NCBI GenBank assembly: GCA_964246695.1
Contig: CAXTSI010000278.1
Span: 1-12,217, forward strand
Direction of reading: 5' to 3'
DNA length: 12,217 nt
Source of the DNA: Stigonema sp964246695
GTDB taxonomy: Bacteria > Cyanobacteriota > Cyanobacteriia > Cyanobacteriales > Nostocaceae
Shown here: positions 1-6,780 of the stretch, piece by piece
How positions within the stretch are numbered: the first letter of the stretch is position 1
Layout: each line of letters starts with the position of its first letter
Notes under the pieces: generated by a model
Seen by the model: only the letters and a program-made list of their open reading frames with translations
What the model was told of the DNA's origin: nothing
The model's database searches: none
Translations under genes and position numbers: made by a program

Positions 1-55
1 TAATTTCTTAAGAAGCCCACACCTACCCCGAAGGGGAGGTGTGTGGAGTCGTCAC
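1..55 (+). mobile_element. Right end of an upstream IS200/IS605-type element (partial)
   Basis: A strong hairpin lies at 18-43: CACACCT, a bulged A, CCCC, loop GAA, GGGG, AGGTGTG. It is preceded by AGAAGCC and followed by a tail ending in GTCAC at 55. The layout matches the right end of the complete element at 2900-5012, which reads on the minus strand AGAAGCCCACAC, hairpin, tail ending TTCAC. I infer that this is the right end of another element of the same group with its top strand on +, so that any tnpB would lie before the window on the + strand. Reading it as a simple rho-independent terminator is less likely because no T-run follows. Confidence 0.6.
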
Positions 56-131
56 TTTATGGTATGGGCTTGATTTGACAAGTACTCTGCGATCTCCAGT
101 CAGGGCGATAACATCACGCTTTTTGGGAGGA

Positions 132-347
132 TCAGCTTTCTTTGTGATTTAGGGGAAATTTCATCACTAGATTTGCGGATGCTTCTCGTTTAATTGCTCC
201 TGTGCGAATTGCATCATCTAGACTTGCCAGCAATGCCAAGTCATCTGACTGATAGCTCTTTGTCGCCAGCACTTGATGGAGAAGACCTTCAGATTCAACA
301 CTAAGACATCCTGTTTGAAAAGCAGATTCAACGAGTGCACGAATCAT
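132..347 (-). CDS. Small conserved-type hypothetical protein (71 aa)
   Basis: Soluble, probably all-helical 71-residue protein with no signal peptide, membrane segment or cysteine cluster. Its central part (residues about 5-54, from ALVESAFQTGCLSVESEG to DDAIRTGAIKREA) reads like the short cyanobacterial hypothetical proteins that often accompany other genes, but I cannot give it a function. The ATG at 347 has no Shine-Dalgarno sequence nearby. A perfect GGAGGT lies at 382-377 on the minus strand, too far for this ATG but ideally placed 5 bases before an in-frame ATT at 371. Starting there would add eight residues (MAKYALIK). A sigma70-like promoter and a CRP-type palindrome lie upstream, so the gene stands alone with its own control region. 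Confidence 0.6.
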   Translation of the reverse strand: MIRALVESAFQTGCLSVESEGLLHQVLATKSYQSDDLALLASLDDAIRTGAIKREASANLVMKFPLNHKES

Positions 348-395
348 CTTGATTAGAGCATATTTGGCAATTTCTTACCTCCAGTGTGATATATT

Positions 396-424
396 TTAAT
401 ACTCTGGTAACTGATGTAGATCAA
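396..424 (-). promoter_or_regulatory. Candidate sigma70-type promoter of the 71-aa gene
   Basis: On the minus strand TTGATC (424-419) and TATTAA (401-396) are separated by 17 bases, a reasonable -35/-10 pair. Transcription would begin near 389, about 40 bases before the ATG and just upstream of the GGAGGT at 382-377. This is pattern matching only. Confidence 0.35.
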
Positions 425-451
425 CAAGTAGCAGTGATTGTAGTTTGATTA

Positions 452-475
452 TTGATGTGATTTTAATCACATCAA
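452..475. promoter_or_regulatory. CRP-type operator palindrome TGTGA-N6-TCACA
   Basis: Positions 456-471 read TGTGATTTTAATCACA, an exact match to the cAMP receptor protein consensus TGTGA-N6-TCACA. The symmetry extends to 11 bases per arm (452-462 and 465-475). It lies upstream of the minus-strand gene ending at 347, centred about 74 bases before the predicted start point, close to the usual class I activator position. Cyanobacteria encode CRP-family regulators that use this consensus. The alternative NtcA motif (GTA-N8-TAC) does not fit. No T-run follows, so a terminator is unlikely. Confidence 0.6.
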
Positions 476-701
476 TTTTGATTTCTACCCACTAGCCGCA
501 TCTTCCCTGCCATGCCTAACCTTTTGAACAGAGAGTACAAAATTTATCTAACAGTATACCGGAATATTTGGGAACTTTTATATACTACTTTTTACCTATT
601 TTTAGGCTTTTTATACTTATATTAAATAACACAAAACATCCAAAATGCTAAAAAAGTACATGCTATTTAACGAGGATACCAGCACTAGTACCGCTGAGCG
701 G

Positions 702-732
702 AATTAAAAATTAAAAATTAAAAATTAAAAAA
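702..732. repeat. AATTAAA-type tandem repeat
   Basis: About four copies of the 7-base unit ATTAAAA in direct succession. The same run recurs inside the two larger repeats at 9947 and 11928, which marks it as part of a dispersed AT-rich repeat family in this genome. Confidence 0.75.
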
Positions 733-1034
733 GCTTACAGCATAAGCTTTTCGAGTTCTTTTGAATGGTTGCTTTATTTCCGCCGTCTTGTACTAGTTCG
801 TGCGATCGCGAGTAAATAATCAATAGTTGGCGCACTTTGGACTACTGACTAATTAACCCAAGTTGCTAGTTAGGCTTATGTGATGCATGGTAATAGGTAA
901 TTGCTCATTGGGAAAGAGGGACTCAGATGGAATTCGTATCCTCTCCTATTCCCCATGCCCCTAATCCCCACTTCGTGGGTATCCCGAGTTCCCCATTACC
1001 AGCCCTAATTATAAAAGCAGTGCAACTTACGTTA

Positions 1035-1778
1035 TTAGCTATTTTTGGGAATATTTAGTTCTAATGATAACTGAGCGCGAATTTGGTGGAAAGGTTTGTC
1101 CCATACGGGATCATCATTCCAATTCCATGCGGCGACAGGGATGAGTTGATTAACAGCCAGATAAGTTAGCAAGCGACGTTCATCCTCTGGTTCTCGGGAA
1201 AAGACGAAGGGATTGCGGTAACATTTTTCAGCAATTCGATGGTATCTGACATCATCAACTTGAATGAGTTGTGATATTTCTTGACATCTGGTAAGTAAAT
1301 AATCTAAAAAAGTCAGGCTGAAAGGTTCGATGACGCCACGAGTTTGGGCTTCCTTTTGCACCCATTTTGCCCACTCAAATCCGTACATAAAGTCGTGGAC
1401 GTAGCAGAAGCGGATTTCCGATTGTCTGCCGCACATCTCCATTAAAGATACTATTTTATCACCAAAAGATTCTAAAAAACAAACAGCACCAGCATCGGCT
1501 ACTAGAGCTTGCTTGAGCATACTACCGACGATAAAATCAAAATCCCAGAAGATATTTTCTGGGAAGTTTTGCAGGAGAGCATAAAGTATACGCTTCAAAG
1601 TATCTCTTAGAGACTCTATCAGCTGAATCTGCGAGGTCTTTTGAGTAACCAAATTCCCCAGTTCTACAAAGCTGGTAGTTAAAGTTTTGTGTGGATTAAG
1701 TGACAAAGGATTGATAGAGTGCTGGGCAAGGATTTCATCAAGAAGCTGGAATTGACTTGGGATCGGATTTTGCTTCAT
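1035..1778 (-). CDS. Hypothetical protein (247 aa)
   Basis: A full-length frame of 247 residues with ATG at 1778. It is hydrophilic throughout, with no signal peptide, no convincing membrane helix and no metal-binding cysteine cluster. Aromatic-rich stretches such as FWDFDFIVGSMLKQA (about residues 77-91) and RFCYVHDFMYGFEWAKWV (about 122-139) look like conserved core helices. I do not recognise the family and assign no function. Only a weak AGCAAG precedes the start. The gene is isolated: a long non-coding stretch follows its stop, and the MATE pseudogene starts about 280 bases away on the other strand. Base composition and codon use resemble the surrounding cyanobacterial genes. Confidence 0.75.
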   Translation of the reverse strand: MKQNPIPSQFQLLDEILAQHSINPLSLNPHKTLTTSFVELGNLVTQKTSQIQLIESLRDTLKRILYALLQNFPENIFWDFDFIVGSMLKQALVADAGAVCFLESFGDKIVSLMEMCGRQSEIRFCYVHDFMYGFEWAKWVQKEAQTRGVIEPFSLTFLDYLLTRCQEISQLIQVDDVRYHRIAEKCYRNPFVFSREPEDERRLLTYLAVNQLIPVAAWNWNDDPVWDKPFHQIRAQLSLELNIPKNS

Positions 1779-2056
1779 CTTGCTAAATCGGGAAGCGGGA
1801 AACTCCGTCTATGAGCGAGCGTCCAGGTAAGCGGCTCGTGCGACGCCACTTGCTTTATGCCGGGGAACCCTAGTCGAGCAGTGGCTCATTTAAATCGCCG
1901 TCAATATTTATATTTTGATACTACCGCCTTGAAGTTACTTGGTTCAGGGTGTTCTTGTACTGATACTATGCCTTGTAAAGGTTTTCTGACTCAATCCCAA
2001 AACAGAAAATTTACCAAAAGCGCTGAAAGAAAGCGATCCTTAAAGAACGATAATCT

Positions 2057-2899
2057 ATGAATTTTACCCTCTCAAGTCAGTATAATTTTCTTTCTCGCTT
2101 CTACCAACTAGCGATCGTCAATATTCTTTCTAATATGATGACCCCTTTGGCGGGTTTAATCAGCATGGCTTTCTTGGGTCATCTAACAGAAATTCGTTAT
2201 CTAGCGGGAATTGCCCTAGCTACGGTTCTGTTTAACTACCTCTACATTGGCTTTTTCTTTTTACGGATGGGAACCACTGGCGTGACGGCTCAAGCGTTGG
2301 GACGAGATGACCGAGAAGGGATGCTGCTAGTCGGATTGCGTAATGGCTTTATTGCTTTAGCACTAGGTGGATTCGTTCTGGTTTTGCAGTACCCGTTGAG
2401 AGAACTTGCCTTTGCTCTGTTGAATGGCACTCCAGAGGTCAAAGCTGCGGGGATTGCCTATTTCAACACTCGGATTTGGGCTTATTGCCCGTATTACAGG
2501 TGACGGGAGGAACTAGTTTGCTCATTGGACTTTCTATCGCTGGAGCATGTGTTCTGTTTCCTCAGCCTATATTTGGCTTGTTAACCAACCATACCGAAGT
2601 CACCGAACATATTGATTTGTATGTCAATTGGTTATTCGTTGTCCTGGGATGTGGATCAATTTGTCTGTTACTGGATGGATACTTTGCAGGTTTGGCTGAA
2701 GGGTATGCTATCCGCAACGGTTCCGTAATCGGCAGTTTATTGGGATTTGCACCTGTGGCTGTCTTGGCATGGCATTCTTGGAGTAACCAAACTTTGTGGT
2801 TGGCATTGTCAATGTTTATGGTAATTAGATTCGTGGTGCTTGCAGTTCAGTTGCCAAGAACCTTTAAAGATAATTCTGTGGTTGATTTAGATTTCTCTT
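2057..2899 (+). pseudogene. MATE-family efflux transporter, broken (deletion, frameshift and IS insertion)
   Basis: Remains of a multidrug and toxin extrusion (MATE/DinF-type) inner-membrane antiporter. The first piece (2057-2480) encodes the N-terminal helices, with NMMTPLAGLISMAFLGHLTE and GTTGVTAQALGRDD typical of the first repeat. At about 2480 the frame jumps: TRIWAYCPYYR then stop. The second piece (2481-2899, frame +1) resumes with LLPVLQVTGGTSLLIGLSIA, which belongs well into the C-terminal half. About 286 codons remain against the usual 440-460, so I infer loss of roughly 0.45-0.5 kb plus a frame change. The last codons are separated by the IS605-type element: joining 2899 to 5013 would give SCKSA and a stop at 5024-5026. 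A functional transporter from these pieces is very unlikely. Confidence 0.85.
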
Positions 2900-3040
2900 G
2901 TGAACTACCGCACACTCGTCTTCGACAGAGTGTGGGCTTCTGGCATCCCATGAACACAGTTTTTAGACGCTGTGGAGAGCAAGCGCAGGATTTCCAGAAC
3001 TTCCGTATAGGTACTGGCTGTCGCAGTAGTGGTAAATACT
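2884..3040 (-). ncRNA. Predicted omega RNA (reRNA) and guide of TnpB
   Basis: In this family the guide RNA comes from the 3' end of tnpB plus the right end, and the guide itself is the first roughly 16 bases outside the element. Here that gives AAGAGAAATCTAAATC (minus strand, 2899-2884), which is MATE-gene sequence, preceded by the right-end hairpin at 2934-2911. The 5' boundary near 3040 is a guess. The RNA would lie almost wholly inside the tnpB coding sequence. Position is inferred from known family biology, not from an observed RNA signal. Confidence 0.4.
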
Positions 3041-4359
3041 ACTTTCCCCTTCCGGCTTTTTATAGTGGGGAAAAGTCCCAGCCCCACTCGCTTGACATTA
3101 ATAGAGGCATTAATGTCTCTATCAACATCAAGCAATTCTTTAAGGTCAAAATAATTCCTGATAGAGGTATCAGTGAAAATAATTTCATCACGATAACTCA
3201 ATACCATTGAGGTGTAAGCAGGATTTACCTTTACTACGACTGCTCCAGCTTTTCCGGCTATGTAGTCCAGTGTAGTAAAGAACTGACCAAAACCAGCATC
3301 CAACCAAGATTTGTTTAATCCGGACTTCGCTGCTTGTCCATTCGGTAGAAACTTTCCATCGTCATCTTTTTTGGCTTTGTTACGCTTTGTTAACCCGCGT
3401 AAATTCAAGTCTTCATGAAAGAAAACTTTCTTGCCAGTACGTACTATTTTGTGAGCAGTTTTGTAAGCATGGTCTTTTCGAGAACGTGCAATTCTTTGAT
3501 GTTCCCGTGCTTCTCTATTGGTTAGCTTGCGACGTTTAGCGCTTCCCTTTTTCTTAGCAGACTTGCGCTTTGAAACGAGTTGCAGCTTCGCTTGAGACTT
3601 GCGGAATGATTTTAATGAAGGTAGTTTTTCACCGTCCGATGTTGCTAGGTAATCATCTTCATGCAATACCGCGTCCATCCCCATTGAATTATCCCAAGTA
3701 GGAACTATGCTGTCAGGGCTGAATACTGGTACTGTTGGGTCGTCAAGAGCTATGGTGCAATACCAACCGTCAGCTTTCAAGGTAACTAGGATGTTCTTGA
3801 GCGTGAAGCCATCGGGCAATGGTCGATGCAACCTTACCTTAAGCCATCCAGCAAGTTTAGAGATTGACAAAAATAGCCAATTTTTCTCAACCCGTTCAAC
3901 GGTTACAGCTTGACCCTCAATCCGCATTGTTCGGAAACTAGCGGCATTTTTAAATCTAGGTTTACCACTCTTTCTCCTATTACTATCACCCTGAATAAAT
4001 CTACTGAATGCCGAGTCAACACGTTTTGAAACATCTTGCAATGTTTGAGAGGGAACCCCCTTAAAATCTAACAATTCCCCAGAGTGACCCACCTTGATTA
4101 AGTCTTCTTTGAATTCTGGTAAAAGCTTTTTTTGGCTGAATAGTCCTGGATTATCTCTCAGTCTGGTCGGGGTAACAGTACATGATATTAGGCAAAACTC
4201 CCCTTGCGGAAAAACAACGTAGTTTCTGTTCAATTCCCACCAATTAAATCTATCTCCTAGTTGCCAATTGTACCAATACTGGCAAATTCTCAGCCATTCA
4301 TTAAGCTCTAGCTTTTGATTAGTGTCTGGATACATCCGGTACTGGTAGTTTAGCAACAC
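2905..4359 (-). CDS. tnpB: IS605-type RNA-guided endonuclease TnpB (484 aa)
   Basis: TnpB is an RNA-guided DNA nuclease that promotes persistence of its element by cutting sites that have lost it. The N-terminus MLLNYQYRMYPDT is typical of the family. The RuvC active site is intact: D229 (GMDAVLHED), E316 (VFFHEDLNLRG) and D415 (DRDINASINVKR). A Lys/Arg-rich bridge region at about 251-300 should contact RNA. Two features are odd. The C4 zinc ribbon normally found between the second and third RuvC motifs is missing, with no cysteine between residues 380 and 415. The frame also continues about 60 residues past RuvC-III, through the right-end hairpin (AHTLSKTSVR), stopping 5 bases from the element's end. 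The start is GTG at 4359, in a 75-base divergent gap with tnpA. The length is slightly above the usual 380-460. Confidence 0.88.
   Translation of the reverse strand: MLLNYQYRMYPDTNQKLELNEWLRICQYWYNWQLGDRFNWWELNRNYVVFPQGEFCLISCTVTPTRLRDNPGLFSQKKLLPEFKEDLIKVGHSGELLDFKGVPSQTLQDVSKRVDSAFSRFIQGDSNRRKSGKPRFKNAASFRTMRIEGQAVTVERVEKNWLFLSISKLAGWLKVRLHRPLPDGFTLKNILVTLKADGWYCTIALDDPTVPVFSPDSIVPTWDNSMGMDAVLHEDDYLATSDGEKLPSLKSFRKSQAKLQLVSKRKSAKKKGSAKRRKLTNREAREHQRIARSRKDHAYKTAHKIVRTGKKVFFHEDLNLRGLTKRNKAKKDDDGKFLPNGQAAKSGLNKSWLDAGFGQFFTTLDYIAGKAGAVVVKVNPAYTSMVLSYRDEIIFTDTSIRNYFDLKELLDVDRDINASINVKRVGLGLFPTIKSRKGKVVFTTTATASTYTEVLEILRLLSTASKNCVHGMPEAHTLSKTSVR
2911..2934 (-). other. Right-end subterminal hairpin of the IS605-type element
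   Basis: CACACTC pairs with GAGTGTG, followed by GTC/GAC around a TTC loop with one bulged A (plus-strand reading). It lies 10 bases inside the right boundary and is also coding sequence for the last residues of TnpB. Confidence 0.75.
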
Positions 4360-4434
4360 CCTTGAATCATCTTCTTTATATTAGTGTTGTTATTATAGAC
4401 TACAGTCATTATAGCAAAGTTTCCGGTTAGGGTC
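4360..4434. promoter_or_regulatory. Divergent tnpB/tnpA promoter gap
   Basis: 75 AT-rich bases between the two starts, including TATTATAGAC (4391-4400) and CATTATAGC (4407-4415), which could serve as -10 boxes for tnpA. No clear -35 boxes are seen, consistent with the weak expression usual for this family. Confidence 0.35.
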
Positions 4435-4920
4435 ATGAAAAATGATTTTGTTTCAAAAGGTAGTCCGGTAGGTGACCTTAAGCTACATTTGGTTTTGACA
4501 ACAAAATATCGGCGCAAAGTCTTTACAGATGCGATGTTGACTCGTTTGCACACCATTCTTGAAGAATTATTAATTAAATGGGAGTGCAAACTTATTGAGT
4601 TTAATGGCGAGACTGACCATGTACACGCTCTATTTCAATATCATCCTGACTTGCAGTTAAGTACCCTTGTTAGTAATATTAAGTCAGTTACTTCTCGTAA
4701 GTTGAGACAAGAGTTTGCAGAACATCTGAGCCGTTTCTACACAAAAGATGTTTTTTGGAGTGGGTCGTACTTCGTTGCTAGCTGTGGTGGTGTGACAATT
4801 ACAACCTTAAGGCAGTACATTGAAGGTCAAGACCGACCAGAAAATAGCGATTCCGACGCCGGAGTACCGGCTAACGCTTCGCTATCACCGACCCCCCGTC
4901 CTGTCAAGCCTGCGGCTTGA
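4435..4920 (+). CDS. tnpA: IS200/IS605 Y1 transposase TnpA (161 aa)
   Basis: Single-strand transposase that cuts and rejoins the element ends through a covalent tyrosine-DNA bond, acting as a dimer. The HUH motif is HVH at residues 62-64 (ETDHVHALFQYHP), and the nucleophile is Y128 in TTLRQYIEGQ, after the typical SYFVASCGGV strand. The core ends near residue 132. The remaining Pro/Ser-rich tail (to 161) is longer than the usual total of about 130-155 and probably unstructured. The ATG at 4435 is preceded by a weak GGTTAGGG. All catalytic residues are present, so it appears active. The left-end hairpin lies 40 bases after its stop. Confidence 0.93.
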   Translation: MKNDFVSKGSPVGDLKLHLVLTTKYRRKVFTDAMLTRLHTILEELLIKWECKLIEFNGETDHVHALFQYHPDLQLSTLVSNIKSVTSRKLRQEFAEHLSRFYTKDVFWSGSYFVASCGGVTITTLRQYIEGQDRPENSDSDAGVPANASLSPTPRPVKPAA

Positions 4921-4960
4921 TATGGTTGGGCGGTCAATTCGTCATCGCTTAAAAATTCAT

Positions 4961-4991
4961 CCCACACTGCCCCTTCGGGGTCAGATGTGGG
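4961..4991 (-). other. Left-end subterminal hairpin of the IS605-type element
   Basis: CCCACA, CTG and CCCC pair with GGGG, CAG and TGTGGG around a TTC loop, with one or two bulges. It is the counterpart of the right-end hairpin and is close in sequence to the hairpin at the window's right edge (12188-12217). It probably also terminates tnpA transcription, as a T-rich stretch follows (4995-5004). Confidence 0.75.
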
Positions 4992-5026
4992 GCTTCTTTT
5001 TGTTTAAGCTAAGTAAGTCGGCGTAA

Positions 5027-5222
5027 ATAAACAAAACTATCTGTTAGGGCTGTTAGTAGTTAGTAGTTAGTTGGCGAACAGCCTCTTAACAGAAGTTAAT
5101 ATAGTTATGTTTTATTATGCCTACCTACTTAAAAAATATCTTGGACTACGTGCCAGAACGTATTAGGCAAGCAATAATCGCATAAATTTAGAGACGTAGC
5201 ATGCCACGTTTCCACATAAACG
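5027..5222. other. Intergenic stretch with short repeats
   Basis: No gene seen. It contains a GTTAGTA-type degenerate tandem run (5046-5072) and a near-palindrome ACGTAGCATGCCACGT (5192-5207) of a kind common in cyanobacterial intergenic DNA. No convincing terminator for the minus-strand gene ending at 5223 was found. Confidence 0.45.
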
Positions 5223-5636
5223 CTATTCAGAAATGTGGACAACCAATTCTCTCATATGACTTTGTTGCCTATGCTCCCAGACATAGATTCCTTGCCAAGT
5301 TCCCAGCACCAATTGACCTTGATTTATCGGAATGTTTTCTGAGGTGTGAGTGAGAACTGTGCGGATGTGTGCTGGCATATCATCAGAACCTTCAGCGTCG
5401 TGAATGTACTGTGCTGATTCTGGTACGAGTTTTGCCATGAAGTTGGCTAGATCCTTTAGTACATCGGGATCGGCATTTTCTTGAATTAGTAAACTTGCTG
5501 AGGTGTGGCGTAAAAAAAGCGTACAAAGCCCGGTTTCAACTCCCGATTCTGCGACTATGGCTTCAATCTTTGGGGTGATATTTTGCAAAGATTTGCCAGT
5601 AGTGGAAATTCTGAGTAGCTTTTGGTAGTGAGTCAT
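5223..5636 (-). CDS. yjbQ: YjbQ family protein (UPF0047), 137 aa
   Basis: Small cytoplasmic protein of the widespread UPF0047/YjbQ family. Members have been annotated as secondary thiamine-phosphate synthases because some can partly replace ThiE, but the true cellular role is unsettled. The family signature is complete: HTSASLLIQENADP (residues 44-57), the H79 region followed by GSDDMPAH (83-90), LGTWQGIYVWEHR (111-123), then the short C-terminal strand. The conserved histidines and acidic residues form a putative metal or active site. Length is normal. The ATG at 5636 lacks a strong Shine-Dalgarno. It lies 42 bases after the glycosyltransferase-like gene on the same strand, so the two may be co-transcribed, though a functional link is not evident. 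Confidence 0.93.
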   Translation of the reverse strand: MTHYQKLLRISTTGKSLQNITPKIEAIVAESGVETGLCTLFLRHTSASLLIQENADPDVLKDLANFMAKLVPESAQYIHDAEGSDDMPAHIRTVLTHTSENIPINQGQLVLGTWQGIYVWEHRQQSHMRELVVHISE

Positions 5637-5678
5637 CTGTCAATAGTCATTAGTTATTGGTCATTTTTAAATTCAGTT

Positions 5679-6761
5679 TTACAGACTTTGAAAATAGTCG
5701 ATGACGGCGTGTGCGATCGCTTCATTACCATCCTTAGCAATGGGTTGGGATTGCTTGGGTTGCTGGGGTGGTTGGTTGAGAAAATCCCAATTACCTTGAA
5801 AAAACTCCGATGGAGTGAGAATTTGATGCTGGTTATAATTAGCAATACCTTCTAGTAGAAAAGCTGCTTCTGCAAAGTCATCACGGGTTACGGAAACAAT
5901 CGGTAATCCCAGTCGCGTGGCTTCAGAAAAAGTGCCGAAACCAGGTTTAGAAACGACTCGCCCACAAATGGGCATAAAATCCACAGGGCGGTACTTGTGG
6001 TCGGTAATTTTTATAACGTTAGGTAGATCCGGGGCAGATTTATCAAAGCAAACAAATTGCCAATGGGGAAATTGCTGCAAGTTGTGGTAGGGAATTTGCT
6101 GTAAACCCAAGCCGCCAAAAGTGAGTAAAATAGTTTTTTCTACTGGGGCAGTTATCCCCCAAATACCTCGGATTTCATTGGCTGCATAACGAGGGGAACC
6201 ACCGATTAAGCCCACGTCTGTAATATTTTTGAAAGCCTGCATCGGTTCGTGGAAAGGGAGACGAAACAAGCGATCGCACGACGAATAACAATCGCTAATC
6301 CAATCAGCAATGTCTGTAAAACTACCACCCCAACCTCGGTAGATAAAGTCCCAGCCAAAATTACTACTCATCCAACAAGGAATGTCGGCTTTATGGGCAA
6401 TAATGCTTGCAAGAAAGGGAATATCTGCCAAGACGAGATTGACACGGTTTTGACGGATAAAGTTGACTTCAGAAGCGATGATGGCATTCTGGTTTTTCTT
6501 AATCTCCAGCAATTTTTCTAAAGTTGCCGCTTTATCCATTATAAAGCTATCTGCTTGCACCACACCCAAATCAAATGCACGGGGACGATGGATAAAATCG
6601 CCTTCTATATAGCACTCTAGTAACCACCGTGGTGCCGTTGTCACCATAATAAGCAGCACTTCTGGACATAATTTTTGAATTGTCGCGGCTACGGCTGCAG
6701 TGCGGGTAGTATGACCAAAGCCGTGGTTGGTAATTGCTATATATAGAATTGGACGTTGCAT
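5679..6761 (-). CDS. GT-B fold glycosyltransferase-like protein (360 aa)
   Basis: Cytoplasmic, MurG-like two-domain protein. The N-terminal domain starts with a Rossmann strand and the loop HGFGHTTR (residues 13-20), the acceptor-side signature of family 28-type glycosyltransferases and of the N-terminal part of plant L-arabinokinases. The C-terminal nucleotide-sugar domain shows LTFGGLG (213-219) and VVSKPGFGTFSEATRLGLP (269-287), where the E of SEA normally binds the donor ribose. The tail after residue 325 is Gln/Pro-rich and variable. The substrate cannot be told from the sequence. Start is ATG at 6761. Its upstream region is a 12-copy heptad repeat, which may affect expression. It is followed by yjbQ. 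Confidence 0.82.
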   Translation of the reverse strand: MQRPILYIAITNHGFGHTTRTAAVAATIQKLCPEVLLIMVTTAPRWLLECYIEGDFIHRPRAFDLGVVQADSFIMDKAATLEKLLEIKKNQNAIIASEVNFIRQNRVNLVLADIPFLASIIAHKADIPCWMSSNFGWDFIYRGWGGSFTDIADWISDCYSSCDRLFRLPFHEPMQAFKNITDVGLIGGSPRYAANEIRGIWGITAPVEKTILLTFGGLGLQQIPYHNLQQFPHWQFVCFDKSAPDLPNVIKITDHKYRPVDFMPICGRVVSKPGFGTFSEATRLGLPIVSVTRDDFAEAAFLLEGIANYNQHQILTPSEFFQGNWDFLNQPPQQPKQSQPIAKDGNEAIAHAVIDYFQSL

Positions 6762-6780
6762 GTTGGATTGGTTATTGGTT

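Larger units (their letters stand above)
348..1034. other. Gene-free region, 687 bases
   Basis: I see no plausible coding frame. The stretch holds the promoter and CRP-type palindrome described separately, an AT-rich block at 540-660, a small palindrome CCGCTGAGCGG at 691-701, the AATTAAA tandem run at 702-732, an AAGCTT inverted pair just after it, a HIP1 octamer near 801, and a T/C-rich stretch at 940-1005 containing the small hairpin CCCAC-TTC-GTGGG (967-979). That stretch is typical of dispersed cyanobacterial intergenic filler. Confidence 0.6.
2900..5012 (-). mobile_element. Complete IS200/IS605-type (IS605 organisation) element, about 2.1 kb
   Basis: Divergent tnpA (+) and tnpB (-) lie between two subterminal hairpins: 2911-2934 (right end, beyond tnpB) and 4961-4991 (left end, beyond tnpA). 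Read on the minus strand, both hairpins follow AGAAGCC, as expected for a family that recognises hairpins on one strand instead of inverted repeats. The right end is set at 2900 by the TTCAC tail, paralleled by GTCAC at 55. The left end is set near 5012 by TTAGCT, which recurs at 12165 in another copy. The minus-strand bases just outside the left end are TTAC, a classic target for this family. No target duplication is present, as expected. Size and gene layout fit IS605, and the element looks intact. Confidence 0.85.

Noticed and set aside
1857..2060. Open plus-strand frame of 67 codons ahead of the MATE fragment
   Set aside because: The composition is not protein-like, there is no Shine-Dalgarno, and the upstream DNA resembles dispersed intergenic repeat sequence.
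4820..5026. Plus-strand frame overlapping the end of tnpA and the left-end hairpin
   Set aside because: It is an alternative frame of tnpA that reads into the structural end of the element.
5212..5240. TCCACAT/ATGTGGA inverted pair at the end of yjbQ considered as a terminator
   Set aside because: The stem is short, the loop is long, it overlaps the stop codon, and no T-run follows on the minus strand.
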